Assembly: GCA_019419865.1 (NCBI GenBank)
Contig: JAHZIG010000004.1
Location: forward strand, 62,001 to 126,000
Direction of reading: 5' to 3'
Length of the DNA stretch: 64,000 nucleotides
Source of the DNA: Clostridiales bacterium
GTDB taxonomy: Bacteria; Bacillota; Clostridia; Monoglobales; Monoglobaceae
Below, piece by piece: positions 1 to 9,049 of the stretch (the stretch's first letter is position 1; each line of letters opens with the position of its first letter). The translations under genes and the position numbers were made by a program. A model generated the notes under the pieces. The model had not been told where the DNA came from and ran no database searches. It worked only from the letters and a program-made list of their open reading frames with translations.

Positions 1-579
1 GAAATCTTTATCGTCGATATATCTGCGTATGGTATTTTCGGTAAAACTATCCAATCCCGCTTGCTCGGTCAAGCCCTTAAAGAATTCCACCTGACCTATG
101 TCGACTTGAAATCTCTTAAGCCCGGATTTAGAAAGCGTGTCTATAGTTATTTCAATTATCTCCGCGTCCGCTTCCGGGGACGCGTCCCCTATCAGCTCGA
201 CGCCGACCTGGGTAAATTCACGCTGTCTCGCTTGGCTAAAGTTCTCTTCGTTTCTAAAAGCGCTGCCGCAATAAAATAACCTAAGCGGCAGATCTTCCCC
301 TATATTCTTGGCGCCGGCGATTCTCGCGACCGAAGTGGTAATGTCCGGACGCAAAGCCAACATTCTCCCATCCGCGTCGAAGAACTTAAACATATCCTCC
401 GCATGGATCGGAGAAGTAACGTCGTACATATCGTAATATTCAAACATCGGAGTTTGAATCATCCTGTATCCGTATTTTTTAAATACCTCCCGCGCCGCGC
501 TTTCTATAGAGTATTTCAGCTCGCATTCGTCGCATAATACGTCCGCCAAACCGGCCGGCGTATGCGCTATCCTATCCAT
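1..579 (-). CDS. hisZ: ATP phosphoribosyltransferase regulatory subunit HisZ (5' part only)
   Basis: HisZ is the catalytically silent histidyl-tRNA-synthetase paralogue that partners the short form of HisG in the first step of histidine synthesis. The 193 visible codons start MDRIAHTPAGLADVL and contain the class II synthetase-like blocks LRPDITTSVARIAG and RLFYCGSAFRNEE. HisZ carries LRPD(M/I)T where true HisS proteins carry LRPEGT, which favours HisZ. The gene runs off the left edge, so the 3' end and any downstream hisG are not visible. No strong ribosome binding site precedes the ATG at 579. Histidyl-tRNA synthetase is the less likely alternative. Confidence 0.8.
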   Translation of the reverse strand, partial: MDRIAHTPAGLADVLCDECELKYSIESAAREVFKKYGYRMIQTPMFEYYDMYDVTSPIHAEDMFKFFDADGRMLALRPDITTSVARIAGAKNIGEDLPLRLFYCGSAFRNEENFSQARQREFTQVGVELIGDASPEADAEIIEITIDTLSKSGLKRFQVDIGQVEFFKGLTEQAGLDSFTENTIRRYIDDKDF

Positions 580-750
580 ATCCAAAAACAATCACATCCA
601 AATAACTATTATTAAGCGGCCTGTTTTAAAAATAGATACAAGCCGTTTCAAGTAAAATATTTATTATTATAACACCAAGTTAGAGTATAAGTCAATAAAT
701 TTGTCTTAATTTATCGGATACGTACGCAAAAACAAGTAAATAACTCTGAG

Positions 751-2160
751 CTAAGTTCTCCCGGCGCGCCGTTTTAGGCCGCCGAGCCTCGCCGGCAAAA
801 ATCCCACCTTAAAACATACCGTGAAAAAGCATAACGCGGTAGTCAATATATTGCTTCCTAAGATCATTGCAACAATCCCGTAGATCCCGACTACAGGAAT
901 TAGAAAAAACACTACCGCCAGTCTGTACGCAGAGTCTAAAATGTTATATAGCAAAATCTCTTTCTGAAGACCCATTCCGTTTAAAACGGCGACAGAGATC
1001 GATTCGATAAACATAAGCGGCAACAAAAAAGAAAAAATTCTTAAAAAGTATATCATATCGGCGTTATTGTATATCGTCGTGCATAAAAAATCCGCAAATA
1101 TTATGTAACCGAGGGCGACGAACGAACCTATCATAAAACCGACGGAATACAATTTCGATATTAACATTTTTAGTCGAATCCGGCTATCTAACGCGTTCGC
1201 CCTCGATATCTCCGGCACGAGCAGCGCAAATACCGAACCCGTGATCATAAGCGGAAATCCAAGCAGCGGCATAAGCATACCGTCGAAAATTCCCAGCTTT
1301 GAAAGCGCGTCGCCATACTCAAGACCAAATTTCACCAAACCGGATACGACCCAGACTCCCTCCTGCATCACCAAAGTCGACGTAATAAACGAACTAAAAA
1401 GCGTAGGAATCGAAACAGCCATAAGCTTTTTAAACATGACGCTAAAATTTATGTTAAGTATTTTAGCTTTACGTAAATTTGTGTATTTATTTATATCTAA
1501 CCTATAAAAAATAAGCAGATATAAACATGACGAAAACTCTCCGATCGTAAACCCTAAAAACACGGAAACGCACCTTAAAACGATGTTTTCGGAGTAAAAT
1601 TGATTCAAAAAATACGTAATTGTTATAACCTTTACAGCTTGTTCGAGTAATTCAGAGCTGGCAGGTATTTTTACTTTACGGGCTGCATAGAAATATCCCT
1701 TTATACAACTCGCTATTCCCATAAATAAAACAGACGGTATAACAAAAATAATACACGCCTTAGCTCGATTATCGCCTAAAATGTTTTCCGCTATAGTTCC
1801 CGAAAAAATGCTTACAAATATTATAATTAAAGCTCCCATTGAGCATACAATTTTTAAAGACGTATCCATGCATTTTTTTATCATCGCAAAATTTTTCGTC
1901 TCTATATTTTCTGAGACGATTTTGGCGATCGCCGTTCCCAAACCCGCGTTGCACAGCATAACAAATATTCCGCTTAAATCAAACACTAACGAATATAGCC
2001 CCATTCCCTCGGCGCCGAGCTTTCTCGAATAGTACGCTTTAAAAAAGAAATCTATTGATTTGCTGCATATCCCGGAGCACAATAAAATCAACGCGCTTTT
2101 CAGCGCCGTATTCCAAATAAACGTTTTTCTCTTATTTTCGGTTCCTTCCAACTTTATCAC
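751..2160 (-). CDS. SpoVB/MurJ-like polysaccharide flippase
   Basis: Multidrug/oligosaccharidyl-lipid/polysaccharide (MOP) superfamily membrane protein of 469 aa with about 12-14 hydrophobic segments. The N-terminal region (SKSIDFFFKAYYSRKLGAEGMG...) resembles the SpoVB/MurJ branch, which flips lipid-linked cell wall or spore cortex precursors across the membrane. The length is typical of the family. It is transcribed away from rnmV, with only about 60 bp between the two start codons. A cortex role is inferred from the family and from the sporulation genes elsewhere in the window. An O-antigen or teichoic-acid flippase is also possible. Confidence 0.75.
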   Translation of the reverse strand: MIKLEGTENKRKTFIWNTALKSALILLCSGICSKSIDFFFKAYYSRKLGAEGMGLYSLVFDLSGIFVMLCNAGLGTAIAKIVSENIETKNFAMIKKCMDTSLKIVCSMGALIIIFVSIFSGTIAENILGDNRAKACIIFVIPSVLFMGIASCIKGYFYAARKVKIPASSELLEQAVKVITITYFLNQFYSENIVLRCVSVFLGFTIGEFSSCLYLLIFYRLDINKYTNLRKAKILNINFSVMFKKLMAVSIPTLFSSFITSTLVMQEGVWVVSGLVKFGLEYGDALSKLGIFDGMLMPLLGFPLMITGSVFALLVPEISRANALDSRIRLKMLISKLYSVGFMIGSFVALGYIIFADFLCTTIYNNADMIYFLRIFSFLLPLMFIESISVAVLNGMGLQKEILLYNILDSAYRLAVVFFLIPVVGIYGIVAMILGSNILTTALCFFTVCFKVGFLPARLGGLKRRAGRT

Positions 2161-2181
2161 CTCAAAATATTATATGCCCGC

Positions 2182-2210
2182 TTGACATAATATATCTGTT
2201 AACATATAAT
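2182..2210 (+). promoter_or_regulatory. Sigma-A promoter of rnmV
   Basis: TTGACA (2182-2187), a 17-bp spacer and TATAAT (2205-2210) match the vegetative consensus exactly. Transcription should start near 2217, only about 3 nt before the ATG at 2220, so the mRNA may be leaderless. Confidence 0.85.
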
Positions 2211-2219
2211 GAAAATATT

Positions 2220-2822
2220 ATGATACATATAAAAGAAGCGATAATCGTTGAAGGAAAATACGATAAAGAAAAACTTAAAAAGATAACCGACGCGCCGATA
2301 ATCTGTACCAACGGGTTCGATCTATACCGCTCTTCTCAGCTGATGAATTCTATTCGCTTTTTAGCTAAGAGGAATGGAATAATAATTCTAACTGATTCAG
2401 ACAGCGCCGGTTTTAGAATACGCAACTATATCAAGACTTGCGTTGGAAAAGACGGCTCGGTAAAACACGCCTATATTCCCGCTGTAAAAGGAAAGGAAAA
2501 AAGAAAAGAACAAGCCGGTAAAGAGGGCCTTCTCGGCGTAGAGGGTATGAGCGAAGATATATTACTCGATATCCTATCCAAGCTCACTTCTGTCTCGACT
2601 TCAGATTCGCCGGAGCGTCCGGATATCGAAATAACTAAAAAAAATCTTTTCGACGACGGATTTATCGGGAAAGAAAACAGTTCACAGCTTCGCAAAAAGC
2701 TGCTTATTAAACTCGGGCTTCCGGCTAAACTGTCCACCTCCGCTATGCTGGATATAATTAATAAAGCGGGATTGCAGGAGGAATATTTAGATTTTGTCTC
2801 TAAAATCAGAAATAATAAATAA
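2220..2822 (+). CDS. rnmV: Ribonuclease M5 (5S rRNA maturase)
   Basis: RNase M5 cleaves both strands of the 5S rRNA precursor during maturation in Gram-positive bacteria. The 200-aa protein opens with a TOPRIM domain: the conserved Glu lies in IIVEGKYDKEKL and the DxD motif in IIILTDSDSAGFRIR. A C-terminal DUF4093-like region follows (FDDGFIGKENSSQLRKKLLIKLG). The length and the start, a few residues before the TOPRIM glutamate, match the Bacillus protein, so the ATG at 2220 is well supported although no ribosome binding site precedes it. It stands alone between a strong promoter and a terminator. Confidence 0.9.
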   Translation: MIHIKEAIIVEGKYDKEKLKKITDAPIICTNGFDLYRSSQLMNSIRFLAKRNGIIILTDSDSAGFRIRNYIKTCVGKDGSVKHAYIPAVKGKEKRKEQAGKEGLLGVEGMSEDILLDILSKLTSVSTSDSPERPDIEITKKNLFDDGFIGKENSSQLRKKLLIKLGLPAKLSTSAMLDIINKAGLQEEYLDFVSKIRNNK

Positions 2823-2839
2823 TTTTTCAATCCACAATC

Positions 2840-2873
2840 AAAGCCGGGTAAATTTTAAATCGACCCGGCTTTT
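2840..2873. terminator. Bidirectional terminator between rnmV and the fumarase gene
   Basis: AAGCCGGGT (2841-2849) pairs with ACCCGGCTT (2863-2871). T-rich sequence follows on both strands, and the two flanking genes converge here. Confidence 0.8.
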
Positions 2874-2889
2874 AATTCATATATTTCAA

Positions 2890-3423
2890 TTACTCATGTT
2901 CGTTATACAAGTTCTTTCCCGATTTATCTATAACGACTATCGCGGGGAAATCCTTGACCGTCAGTCTTCTGATCGCTTCGGCGCCCAGATCCTCGTACGC
3001 TACGACCTCGGCGGATATTATGCTCTTGGCTATCAGCGCGCCGGCTCCGCCTATCGCTCCGAAATAAACCGCGCCGTATTTTTTCATCGCGTCCACGACC
3101 GCGTCGGAACGACCGCCCTTGCCTATCATCCCGGTAAGGCCGAGCTCTATCAATTTAGGCGCGTACGCGTCCATACGTCCGCTCGTGGTTGGTCCGCACG
3201 AGCCGATAACCGCCCCGGGTTTAGCCGGAGTCGGTCCGGCGTAATAGATCGTCGAATCTTTTATATCAAAAGGCAACTCTTCTCCGTTTTCAAGACTTTC
3301 GATCATACGCTTGTGCGCGGCGTCGCGCGCCGTATAGATTATTCCGCTTATCAACACGCTGTCTCCTGTTTTCAGCTTTTCGAGCTTTTCGTGAGTAAGC
3401 GGAAGCTCAAGTTTTATAGCCAT
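2890..3423 (-). CDS. fumB: Fumarate hydratase class I, beta subunit
   Basis: This is the C-terminal (beta) half of the iron-sulfur fumarase/tartrate dehydratase family, 177 aa. In two-subunit fumarases it pairs with an alpha subunit that holds the 4Fe-4S cluster. Family blocks are visible in GDSVLISGIIYTARDAAHKR, YAGPTPAKPGAVIGSCGPTT, GMIGKGG and FPAIVVIDKSGKNLY. A GAGGG ribosome binding site lies upstream. No alpha subunit is found in this window: the gene directly upstream encodes a HAD phosphatase 60 bp away. The true substrate could be fumarate or a related hydroxy acid. The symbol is used for the beta subunit in general. Confidence 0.85.
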   Translation of the reverse strand: MAIKLELPLTHEKLEKLKTGDSVLISGIIYTARDAAHKRMIESLENGEELPFDIKDSTIYYAGPTPAKPGAVIGSCGPTTSGRMDAYAPKLIELGLTGMIGKGGRSDAVVDAMKKYGAVYFGAIGGAGALIAKSIISAEVVAYEDLGAEAIRRLTVKDFPAIVVIDKSGKNLYNEHE

Positions 3424-3484
3424 ACTCTTAACCCTCTTTTATTTTAATTTTACCGCCGTGTTTAAAACGCGGTTTAAAAAGCGC

Positions 3485-4516
3485 TCATACCATATATGTA
3501 ATATCGTCGAATATATAATCCGCGCCGCTCTCTCTAAAATACTTCTTTGCCGACTCTTTATCGACGCCGCTTAAGACGCCGAAAAACTTCATACCGGCGG
3601 CCTTTGCGGCCATCAGATCGCTGGGCGCGTCGCCGACGACCAACGCTTTGGACATATCGCAGCCGGAAGTCATCCCGCCTAAAATCTGTTTATCAGTCAG
3701 CTTTTCGCAAAACGCCGCTTTGATAAATACGTACGGGTGCGGTTTCGCGATCGGAAGTTCCGGATTCAGCGCCTTCTCCGCTCTTAACACGTCGTCGTAG
3801 GTAGCGATCATACCGGGTTCAAAATATCCCTCGATACCCCATTTTTTAAGCGGAGTCATTATTTCGGCGCGTGGTCGGCCGGTCCCTATCCCAAGACGCG
3901 CGCCTAACTTCTTCAGCGATCCAAGCGTCTTTTTTATATCGTTTAGCTCCAGCAGCGGCGTTTCGTAGGCGTTCAATCCTTCTAAGTCCGTATCGCCCAA
4001 AAACCAGCGCTGAAAAGTATCCACAAGCTCTTTCCAAAGTCCGTCTCCGCCTCTAATAAAATATTCCTTAGGACGCGAAGTCCCGAGCGACGCAAGCTCC
4101 GCGGCTAAATCGTATAACTCTGGCGCTTTGGTCTCTATATTTTCAATAAACATTCTGACCGACTCAAAATGCCATTCGTCCATATTTTCAAGCTCATGAT
4201 TTTTATAGATCGACACGCAAAAAATTATATACGCCAGATCCCAGTTCGTATTAACGCCAAGAGCCTTGACGGCGGCGACCGTTTTTCTATGGCACAGGAT
4301 CGCGTTGACCAGGTCGGCGCGGTTTTTTAGGCAATATTCCCTGTCGATATCGCGCCTTCCGAATTTCTCGTAGCTGAATAAAAGCTCGTACACAGTAAGC
4401 GCCGCCGCTTCCCAGTACATATATTCGCTGGTTATTACGCCGTCCATGTCGAATATTATCTTATCGAACTTCTCAAGACGAGGCCTAAGTCTGTCGTTTT
4501 TTACATTTTCACTCAT
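3485..4516 (-). CDS. HAD-superfamily phosphatase, translationally linked to hisB
   Basis: HAD hydrolase of 343 aa with all four motifs visible: nucleophile motif I IIFDMDGVITS (Asp23, Asp25), motif II GIGTGRP, motif III lysine in AKPHPY and motif IV VVGDAPSDLMAAKAAG. A large helical cap of about 170 residues sits between motifs I and II. The start ATG lies one base after the hisB stop codon, and its ribosome binding site lies inside hisB, so the two genes are co-translated. No other histidinol-phosphate phosphatase is visible nearby, so this protein is a candidate for that step. The role is inferred from position and from the HAD-HisB fusions known in enterobacteria, not from its own sequence. 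Confidence 0.75.
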   Translation of the reverse strand: MSENVKNDRLRPRLEKFDKIIFDMDGVITSEYMYWEAAALTVYELLFSYEKFGRRDIDREYCLKNRADLVNAILCHRKTVAAVKALGVNTNWDLAYIIFCVSIYKNHELENMDEWHFESVRMFIENIETKAPELYDLAAELASLGTSRPKEYFIRGGDGLWKELVDTFQRWFLGDTDLEGLNAYETPLLELNDIKKTLGSLKKLGARLGIGTGRPRAEIMTPLKKWGIEGYFEPGMIATYDDVLRAEKALNPELPIAKPHPYVFIKAAFCEKLTDKQILGGMTSGCDMSKALVVGDAPSDLMAAKAAGMKFFGVLSGVDKESAKKYFRESGADYIFDDITYMV

Positions 4517-4517
4517 A

Positions 4518-5141
4518 CTACTCTCCGACTTCCACCTCGTATACGACCTTGCCGGCGACTCCCGAAGTAAGCCCGCTCCGTTCGGGATCGAACGTAAGCG
4601 CCTGCCCGAGAGCTATACCGACCGCGCGGTATACGGCTTCCCAAATATGATGTCCGTTTTCGCCGCGTATAAGGTCTACGCTTAAAGTACATCTTGCGCC
4701 CTGGGCAAACCCGTCTAAAAAGGTGAGAAGTTCCTCGCTCGGCATACCCTCCACATTTTCGGGATAGGCGATCTTTGAATCAAACGCAAACAGCGAACGA
4801 TCTTCAAACGAGATCGCGGCTTCGGCTTTCGCCTCGTCTATTATGCCGACCGCGAATCCATAGCCGGGAACGTCGCTGCGTTTTATATATTCGCCCACGG
4901 CGCGCCCGAGAGTCATCCCGACGTCCTCGCAGACTAAATGCGCAAGCTCGAACTCGTCAAGCTCCATATCGATTTGAATATTTAAAGCCGCCCGCCAAGC
5001 TATGTGCTCTATCATATGATTCAAAAAAGGCAGGGGCGTCTTAATCAATTTTCTATAATCCGCTCTGAGAGCGCCTTTTTCTATCTCGACTGCAATTGCG
5101 GACTCGGTCGTCTTTCGCGTAACTTTAATTTTATCCGTCAT
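4518..5141 (-). CDS. hisB: Divergent imidazoleglycerol-phosphate dehydratase (HisB)
   Basis: The 207-aa protein follows the HisB plan (about 195 aa): two repeated half domains, an opening RKTTES, PFLNHMIEHIAW where HisB has the FxDHM metal loop, CEDVGMTLGRAVGEY, and the second metal motif HHIWEAVYRAVGIALGQAL. It is odd: the first-half metal motif HHxxE is reduced to A-H-L-V-C-E (His68, Glu72), with one of two adjacent histidines lost, and the usual C-terminal PSTKG is absent. The ATG at 5141 is chosen over one ten codons upstream because AGGAGGAG precedes it. It is followed at once by the HAD phosphatase. Either it is a divergent active HisB or it has a changed reaction. Confidence 0.7.
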   Translation of the reverse strand: MTDKIKVTRKTTESAIAVEIEKGALRADYRKLIKTPLPFLNHMIEHIAWRAALNIQIDMELDEFELAHLVCEDVGMTLGRAVGEYIKRSDVPGYGFAVGIIDEAKAEAAISFEDRSLFAFDSKIAYPENVEGMPSEELLTFLDGFAQGARCTLSVDLIRGENGHHIWEAVYRAVGIALGQALTFDPERSGLTSGVAGKVVYEVEVGE

Positions 5142-5225
5142 ATCCGCGTCTCCTCCTAATGTATTCGTCATTGTTAAAGACGTTAGTTTATATAGTCGCT
5201 CAAAACTTAATAAATAAAACCAAAA

Positions 5226-5259
5226 CGCCCGCCGCTAAATAAAGTCTATCCGGCGGGCG
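5226..5259 (-). terminator. Terminator downstream of hisD
   Basis: Perfect 9-bp stem CGCCCGCCG (5226-5234) / CGGCGGGCG (5251-5259), followed on the minus strand by TTTTGGTTTTATT. It lies between hisD and hisB, so the hisB-HAD-fumarase group depends on readthrough or on its own promoter. Confidence 0.85.
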
Positions 5260-5274
5260 ACTTATGGTTATATA

Positions 5275-6573
5275 TTAATCTACTTTTCTTTCTTTTACAG
5301 CCAAGCCGTGAGTCTCAAACCCCTCGACCTGAGCGATTTTATAAGCGTAATCCCTTACCATCTTAAAGCCGTCTTTACTTGCGAAGCCTACGGAAGAACG
5401 CTTTAAGAAATCGTTTACCGATACGCTGGAATACGTCTTCGCAAACTGTCCGGTCGGCAGTATAGCGTTTGGCCCCAGGACAAAATTACAGAGCGTTACC
5501 GGCGTATAATCACCAAGGAGTATTTCGCCGGCGTTCTTTATTTTAGGCAGTACGACGAACGGATCCTTCGTCATGACCTCCATGTGCTCGGGAGCGTAAT
5601 CGTTTACAAATTCTATGCTCTGCTCCAAGCTGTCCGTTATTATCGCGCCGCCGTATGTATTATAATTTATCGTGATAAACTCTCTGCGCTTATCGGAAAT
5701 TTTTGTAAGCTGGACCTCGACGATCTTTCTCGCCTTTTCAACAAGCTCCGCGTCGTGAGTTACCAGCAAGGCCGCCGAATCCGGTCCGTGCTCCGCCTCG
5801 ATCAACCAATCGAGAGCCACTTTCTCAGGATCTGCGTTCTCGTCCGCAAGTATTATGCACTCGCTCGGTCCAGCGGGCAGTCCGCCGTCTATGTGATTTG
5901 CGAGTACGCGCTTTGCCGCGGTCGCATATGAGTTCCCGGGACCGATTATTTTATGACACTTGGGAATAGTCTCGGTTCCGTAAGCGACCGCCGCGACCGC
6001 CTGGATACCGCCGACTTTATAGATCTCGCTAACGCCTATTATTTTTGCCGCGGCAAGTATAGCGTCGTCTACGCCGCCCTTCTCGTTAGGAGGGGTGACT
6101 ACGACTATTTTCTCAACTCCTGCGACTACCGCGGGAGTCGCGAGCATACAGAGCACCGACGGGAAACTTCCCTTGCCTCGCGGCACGTACAGGCACACGT
6201 CGACGATAGGCGTGGTCTTCTCGCCGACCATCAAGCCCTTGTCCACCTCGGTAAACCACATTTCCTCCGGCATCTGCTTAGAGTGAAAATCTCTTATGTT
6301 CTTAACGGCGTATTCAAGAGCCTCTCTGGTCTCGATATCCAAATTGTTATATCCCGCCTCGATCTCCTCGGGTTTTACCTTCATAGAATCAGGCGTAAGC
6401 TCTACATGGTCGAATTTAGCCGTATACTCCAATACCGCCTCGTCGCCGCGATCGCGTATATCGTCCGACACCTCTTTAGCGAGCTTCATCTGTTCCGAAA
6501 TATCCAATTCCGCTCTCTTCAAAACAAAAGCCTTTTGTTCGGGCGTCATCTCAGATAATTTATAAATGTTCAT
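5275..6573 (-). CDS. hisD: Histidinol dehydrogenase
   Basis: Zinc enzyme that oxidises L-histidinol to L-histidine in two NAD-dependent steps. The 432 aa match the family length. Recognisable blocks are GKGSFPSVLCMLATPAVVAG, VGGIQAVAAVAYGT, KIIGPGNSYATAAKR, the catalytic YAPEHMEV and a C-terminal His in THGLAVKER. Against the E. coli enzyme recalled from memory, the zinc ligand Gln of SQAEHGPDS is Glu here (IEAEHGPDS), and the His of the NH(V/I)LPTG loop is Ala (NAILPTG). It therefore belongs to a divergent subgroup, as does the neighbouring hisB. AAGGAG precedes the ATG. A strong terminator follows it. Confidence 0.85.
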   Translation of the reverse strand: MNIYKLSEMTPEQKAFVLKRAELDISEQMKLAKEVSDDIRDRGDEAVLEYTAKFDHVELTPDSMKVKPEEIEAGYNNLDIETREALEYAVKNIRDFHSKQMPEEMWFTEVDKGLMVGEKTTPIVDVCLYVPRGKGSFPSVLCMLATPAVVAGVEKIVVVTPPNEKGGVDDAILAAAKIIGVSEIYKVGGIQAVAAVAYGTETIPKCHKIIGPGNSYATAAKRVLANHIDGGLPAGPSECIILADENADPEKVALDWLIEAEHGPDSAALLVTHDAELVEKARKIVEVQLTKISDKRREFITINYNTYGGAIITDSLEQSIEFVNDYAPEHMEVMTKDPFVVLPKIKNAGEILLGDYTPVTLCNFVLGPNAILPTGQFAKTYSSVSVNDFLKRSSVGFASKDGFKMVRDYAYKIAQVEGFETHGLAVKERKVD

Positions 6574-6851
6574 TGCGTTACAACACTCCTTATTATAAAT
6601 GTGGAATATAAAATGCTCCCTGTAAATAGGTTTTAATATATTACATTAAAATACAACTAATTTATTATATCTTAAAATATATAAAATAGCAAGTCTTAAC
6701 ATCAATTATTTGAAAATAAACGCCGTGCGCGTCAAATATTTGGTCGCCCTGATTTATAAAAATTATTCAAAAATTTTAGGCGCATAAGCAATATGATTTT
6801 TTAAGTTGTGACCAAAAAGCGCGCGTCAATCATAATATTCTCAAAAAACGC

Positions 6852-6881
6852 TTGCAAATCAAAAACGCAATGTGATATAAT
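6852..6881 (+). promoter_or_regulatory. Sigma-A promoter of the MATE exporter gene
   Basis: TTGCAA (6852-6857), an 18-bp spacer and TATAAT (6876-6881). It lies in the 448-bp gap between hisD and the exporter. Apart from this promoter and the hairpin downstream, the gap is AT-rich and shows nothing else. Confidence 0.7.
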
Positions 6882-6924
6882 TAATCGAACAAAAAAATTA
6901 AATATTTTTATCAATCGAGTTGTG

Positions 6925-6963
6925 AAAGCGTAAATCCGGATTGTTGGATTTGCGCTTTTTTCA
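6925..6963 (+). terminator. Leader hairpin with terminator features before the MATE gene
   Basis: AAAGCGTAAATCC (6925-6937) pairs with GGATTTGCGCTTT (6946-6958), giving 13 bp with one G-U pair. A run of T follows. It sits about 40 nt after the predicted start of transcription and 60 nt before the exporter gene, so it may act as an attenuator. No known riboswitch core was recognised before it. Confidence 0.75.
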
Positions 6964-7021
6964 ATTAGGTTATGGCAGCTTTCCTTTAAAAGTCTCCGAA
7001 AAAACAGTTTAGGAGGACATT

Positions 7022-8413
7022 ATGGAAAAACAAAAATCAATCGATAAAATGGGGACGGCGCCTGTCGGAAAACTAATTCTCACGACCGGGATACCTATGA
7101 TAATCTCAATGAAATTACAGGCTCTCTACAATATCGTCGACAGCGCTTTCGTCTCTAACATGGACGAGGGCGGCGAGGCGGCGCTAAACGCTCTTACGCT
7201 CGCTTTCCCGATACAGATGCTGATGGTGGCCATAAGCATAGGAACCGGGGTCGGCGCAAACGCGCTGCTATCTAAAAGTCTTGGCCAAGGCGACGCCCAA
7301 AAAGCGGCGAAGACCTCGGGTAACGCGATCTTTTTAGGAATTATAATCTATATTGTATATCTGCTGTTCGGGTTCTTCGGAGCCGAAGCCTATATCAGAA
7401 CTCAAACTGCAAACGAACAAATATTAGAAATGGCGGTATGCTATTTGAGGATATGCTGTATCGTATCTTTTGGTATAGTATTCTTCTCAATATTTGAAAA
7501 ACTGCTGCAAGCGACCGGACTATCGCTATACTCCACGATCGCGCAGATCGCGGGCGCGGTCGTAAACATTGTTTTGGACCCGATCATGATCTACGGATAT
7601 TTCGGCTGCCCGGAGATGGGCGTGAGCGGAGCGGCGTACGCCACTGTAATAGGTCAAATCGCTTCGTTTTTGTTAGCCCTAATTTTTCACCTCAAATTTA
7701 ATAAAAGCGTAAAAAACGGCTTGAAATATTTAAAGCCGTCGTTTAAAATAATAAAGGCGACATATTCGATCGGATTCCCCGCTATTGTAGCGCAAGCGCT
7801 TATGTCTTTCATGACGTACGGACTTAACGTAATCCTTGTAAGGGTCGGCGAAAATCTTGTTACCGCGTACGGACTTTATTATAAGATACAGCAGTTCATC
7901 CTATTCGCCGCTTTTGGATTAAGGGACGCTATTACGCCCATAATCTCTTTCAATCACGGAATGAGAAACCAAAAGCGCATAAAGGAAGGCGTAAAATATG
8001 GGATTATTTATACGCTGATAATTATGGTTATCGGTCTCGCAGTATTGGAAATATTTGCAGAACCTTTATCAAGATTGTTCGGACTGACGGACGTTACGTT
8101 TGAATACTGCATAAGCGCGATAAGAATTATATCGATAAGCTTTATCTTCGCGGGACTCAATATAGCTTTTCAGGGAATATTCCAAGCGCTGGACGGCGGC
8201 TTTGAATCGCTGATCGTCTCGCTTCTCAGGCAGTTAGTTTTTGTGCTTCCTGTCGCGTGGGCGTTCTCGTCGTTGGCTATCCGCTCGCCGGAATCGTATC
8301 CGCTTATCTGGCTTACGTTCCCGATAGCTGAATTTGTAACCGCGATTATCGCATGCTTGATCATGAAGAAAAAATTCAATACTGTAGTAGCCAAACAGCC
8401 GCAACTAAAGTAA
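7022..8413 (+). CDS. MATE-family multidrug exporter
   Basis: Multidrug and toxic compound extrusion transporter of 463 aa with 12 predicted membrane helices. It uses a Na+ or H+ gradient to export cationic compounds. The N-terminus ([36 protein letters not shown]) is typical of the clostridial branch, and the two repeated halves are visible. AGGAGG lies 5 nt before the ATG. The gene is preceded by a terminator-like hairpin and followed 27 bp later by a cytidylate-kinase-like gene, probably in the same transcript. The substrate is unknown. Confidence 0.85.
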   Translation: MEKQKSIDKMGTAPVGKLILTTGIPMIISMKLQALYNIVDSAFVSNMDEGGEAALNALTLAFPIQMLMVAISIGTGVGANALLSKSLGQGDAQKAAKTSGNAIFLGIIIYIVYLLFGFFGAEAYIRTQTANEQILEMAVCYLRICCIVSFGIVFFSIFEKLLQATGLSLYSTIAQIAGAVVNIVLDPIMIYGYFGCPEMGVSGAAYATVIGQIASFLLALIFHLKFNKSVKNGLKYLKPSFKIIKATYSIGFPAIVAQALMSFMTYGLNVILVRVGENLVTAYGLYYKIQQFILFAAFGLRDAITPIISFNHGMRNQKRIKEGVKYGIIYTLIIMVIGLAVLEIFAEPLSRLFGLTDVTFEYCISAIRIISISFIFAGLNIAFQGIFQALDGGFESLIVSLLRQLVFVLPVAWAFSSLAIRSPESYPLIWLTFPIAEFVTAIIACLIMKKKFNTVVAKQPQLK

Positions 8414-8440
8414 TAAAAATATATTTAAAGGAGAGGAAAA

Positions 8441-9022
8441 ATGAGCGTAAATATCATCACTATCAGCCGCGAATTTGGCAGCGGCGGCAGACATATCGGA
8501 GAATTAACCGCTAAAAGACTGGGTTATGATTATTACGATAAGACCATAATCCAAAAAATTGCTGAAGAGAGCGGTTTATCCGAGGAGTTTATTGAAAGAT
8601 CCGGCGAAAGCGCGCCTTCAAAAAACATTTTCGCTTACGCTTTTGTCGGAAGAGACAACACCGGATTCTCCGTTAACGATTATCTAAATTCGGTACAAAG
8701 CAAGATCATTTTGGATATAGCTAAAAAAGGTTCTTGCGTGATCGTCGGCCGCTGCGCCGATTATATTCTTAAAGACAGAACCGATTGCGTGAATATATTC
8801 GTACACGGCGATATGGACAAAAAAATCGAGAGGATCTCAAAGCTTCATAATATCTCAAACGAAGAAGCCAAAAAACTCATAAAAGACACCGACAAAAAAC
8901 GCAGGATCAATTACAATTATTACACAGACAGAGAATGGGGAAAGATGCAGAACTACACCATGACCCTAAACAGCAGCGAACTGGGCTACGACAAATGCGT
9001 CGATATAATAACAAGCCTATAG
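8441..9022 (+). CDS. Cytidylate-kinase-like P-loop protein
   Basis: 193-aa member of the cytidylate kinase-like (AAA_26) family. The glycine-rich loop is SREFGSGGRHIGELTAKRLG near residues 9-28. It has a downstream RCADYIL block and a lid-like stretch DKKRRINYNYYTDREWG. Family members are common in Firmicutes and often sit beside transporters or regulators. Their substrate is not settled. It is too short and too divergent to be the housekeeping Cmk. GGAGAGG precedes the ATG. It probably shares a transcript with the MATE exporter and ends at a strong terminator. Confidence 0.75.
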   Translation: MSVNIITISREFGSGGRHIGELTAKRLGYDYYDKTIIQKIAEESGLSEEFIERSGESAPSKNIFAYAFVGRDNTGFSVNDYLNSVQSKIILDIAKKGSCVIVGRCADYILKDRTDCVNIFVHGDMDKKIERISKLHNISNEEAKKLIKDTDKKRRINYNYYTDREWGKMQNYTMTLNSSELGYDKCVDIITSL

Positions 9023-9049
9023 CTCTGATAAATTATACATAAATCCAAA

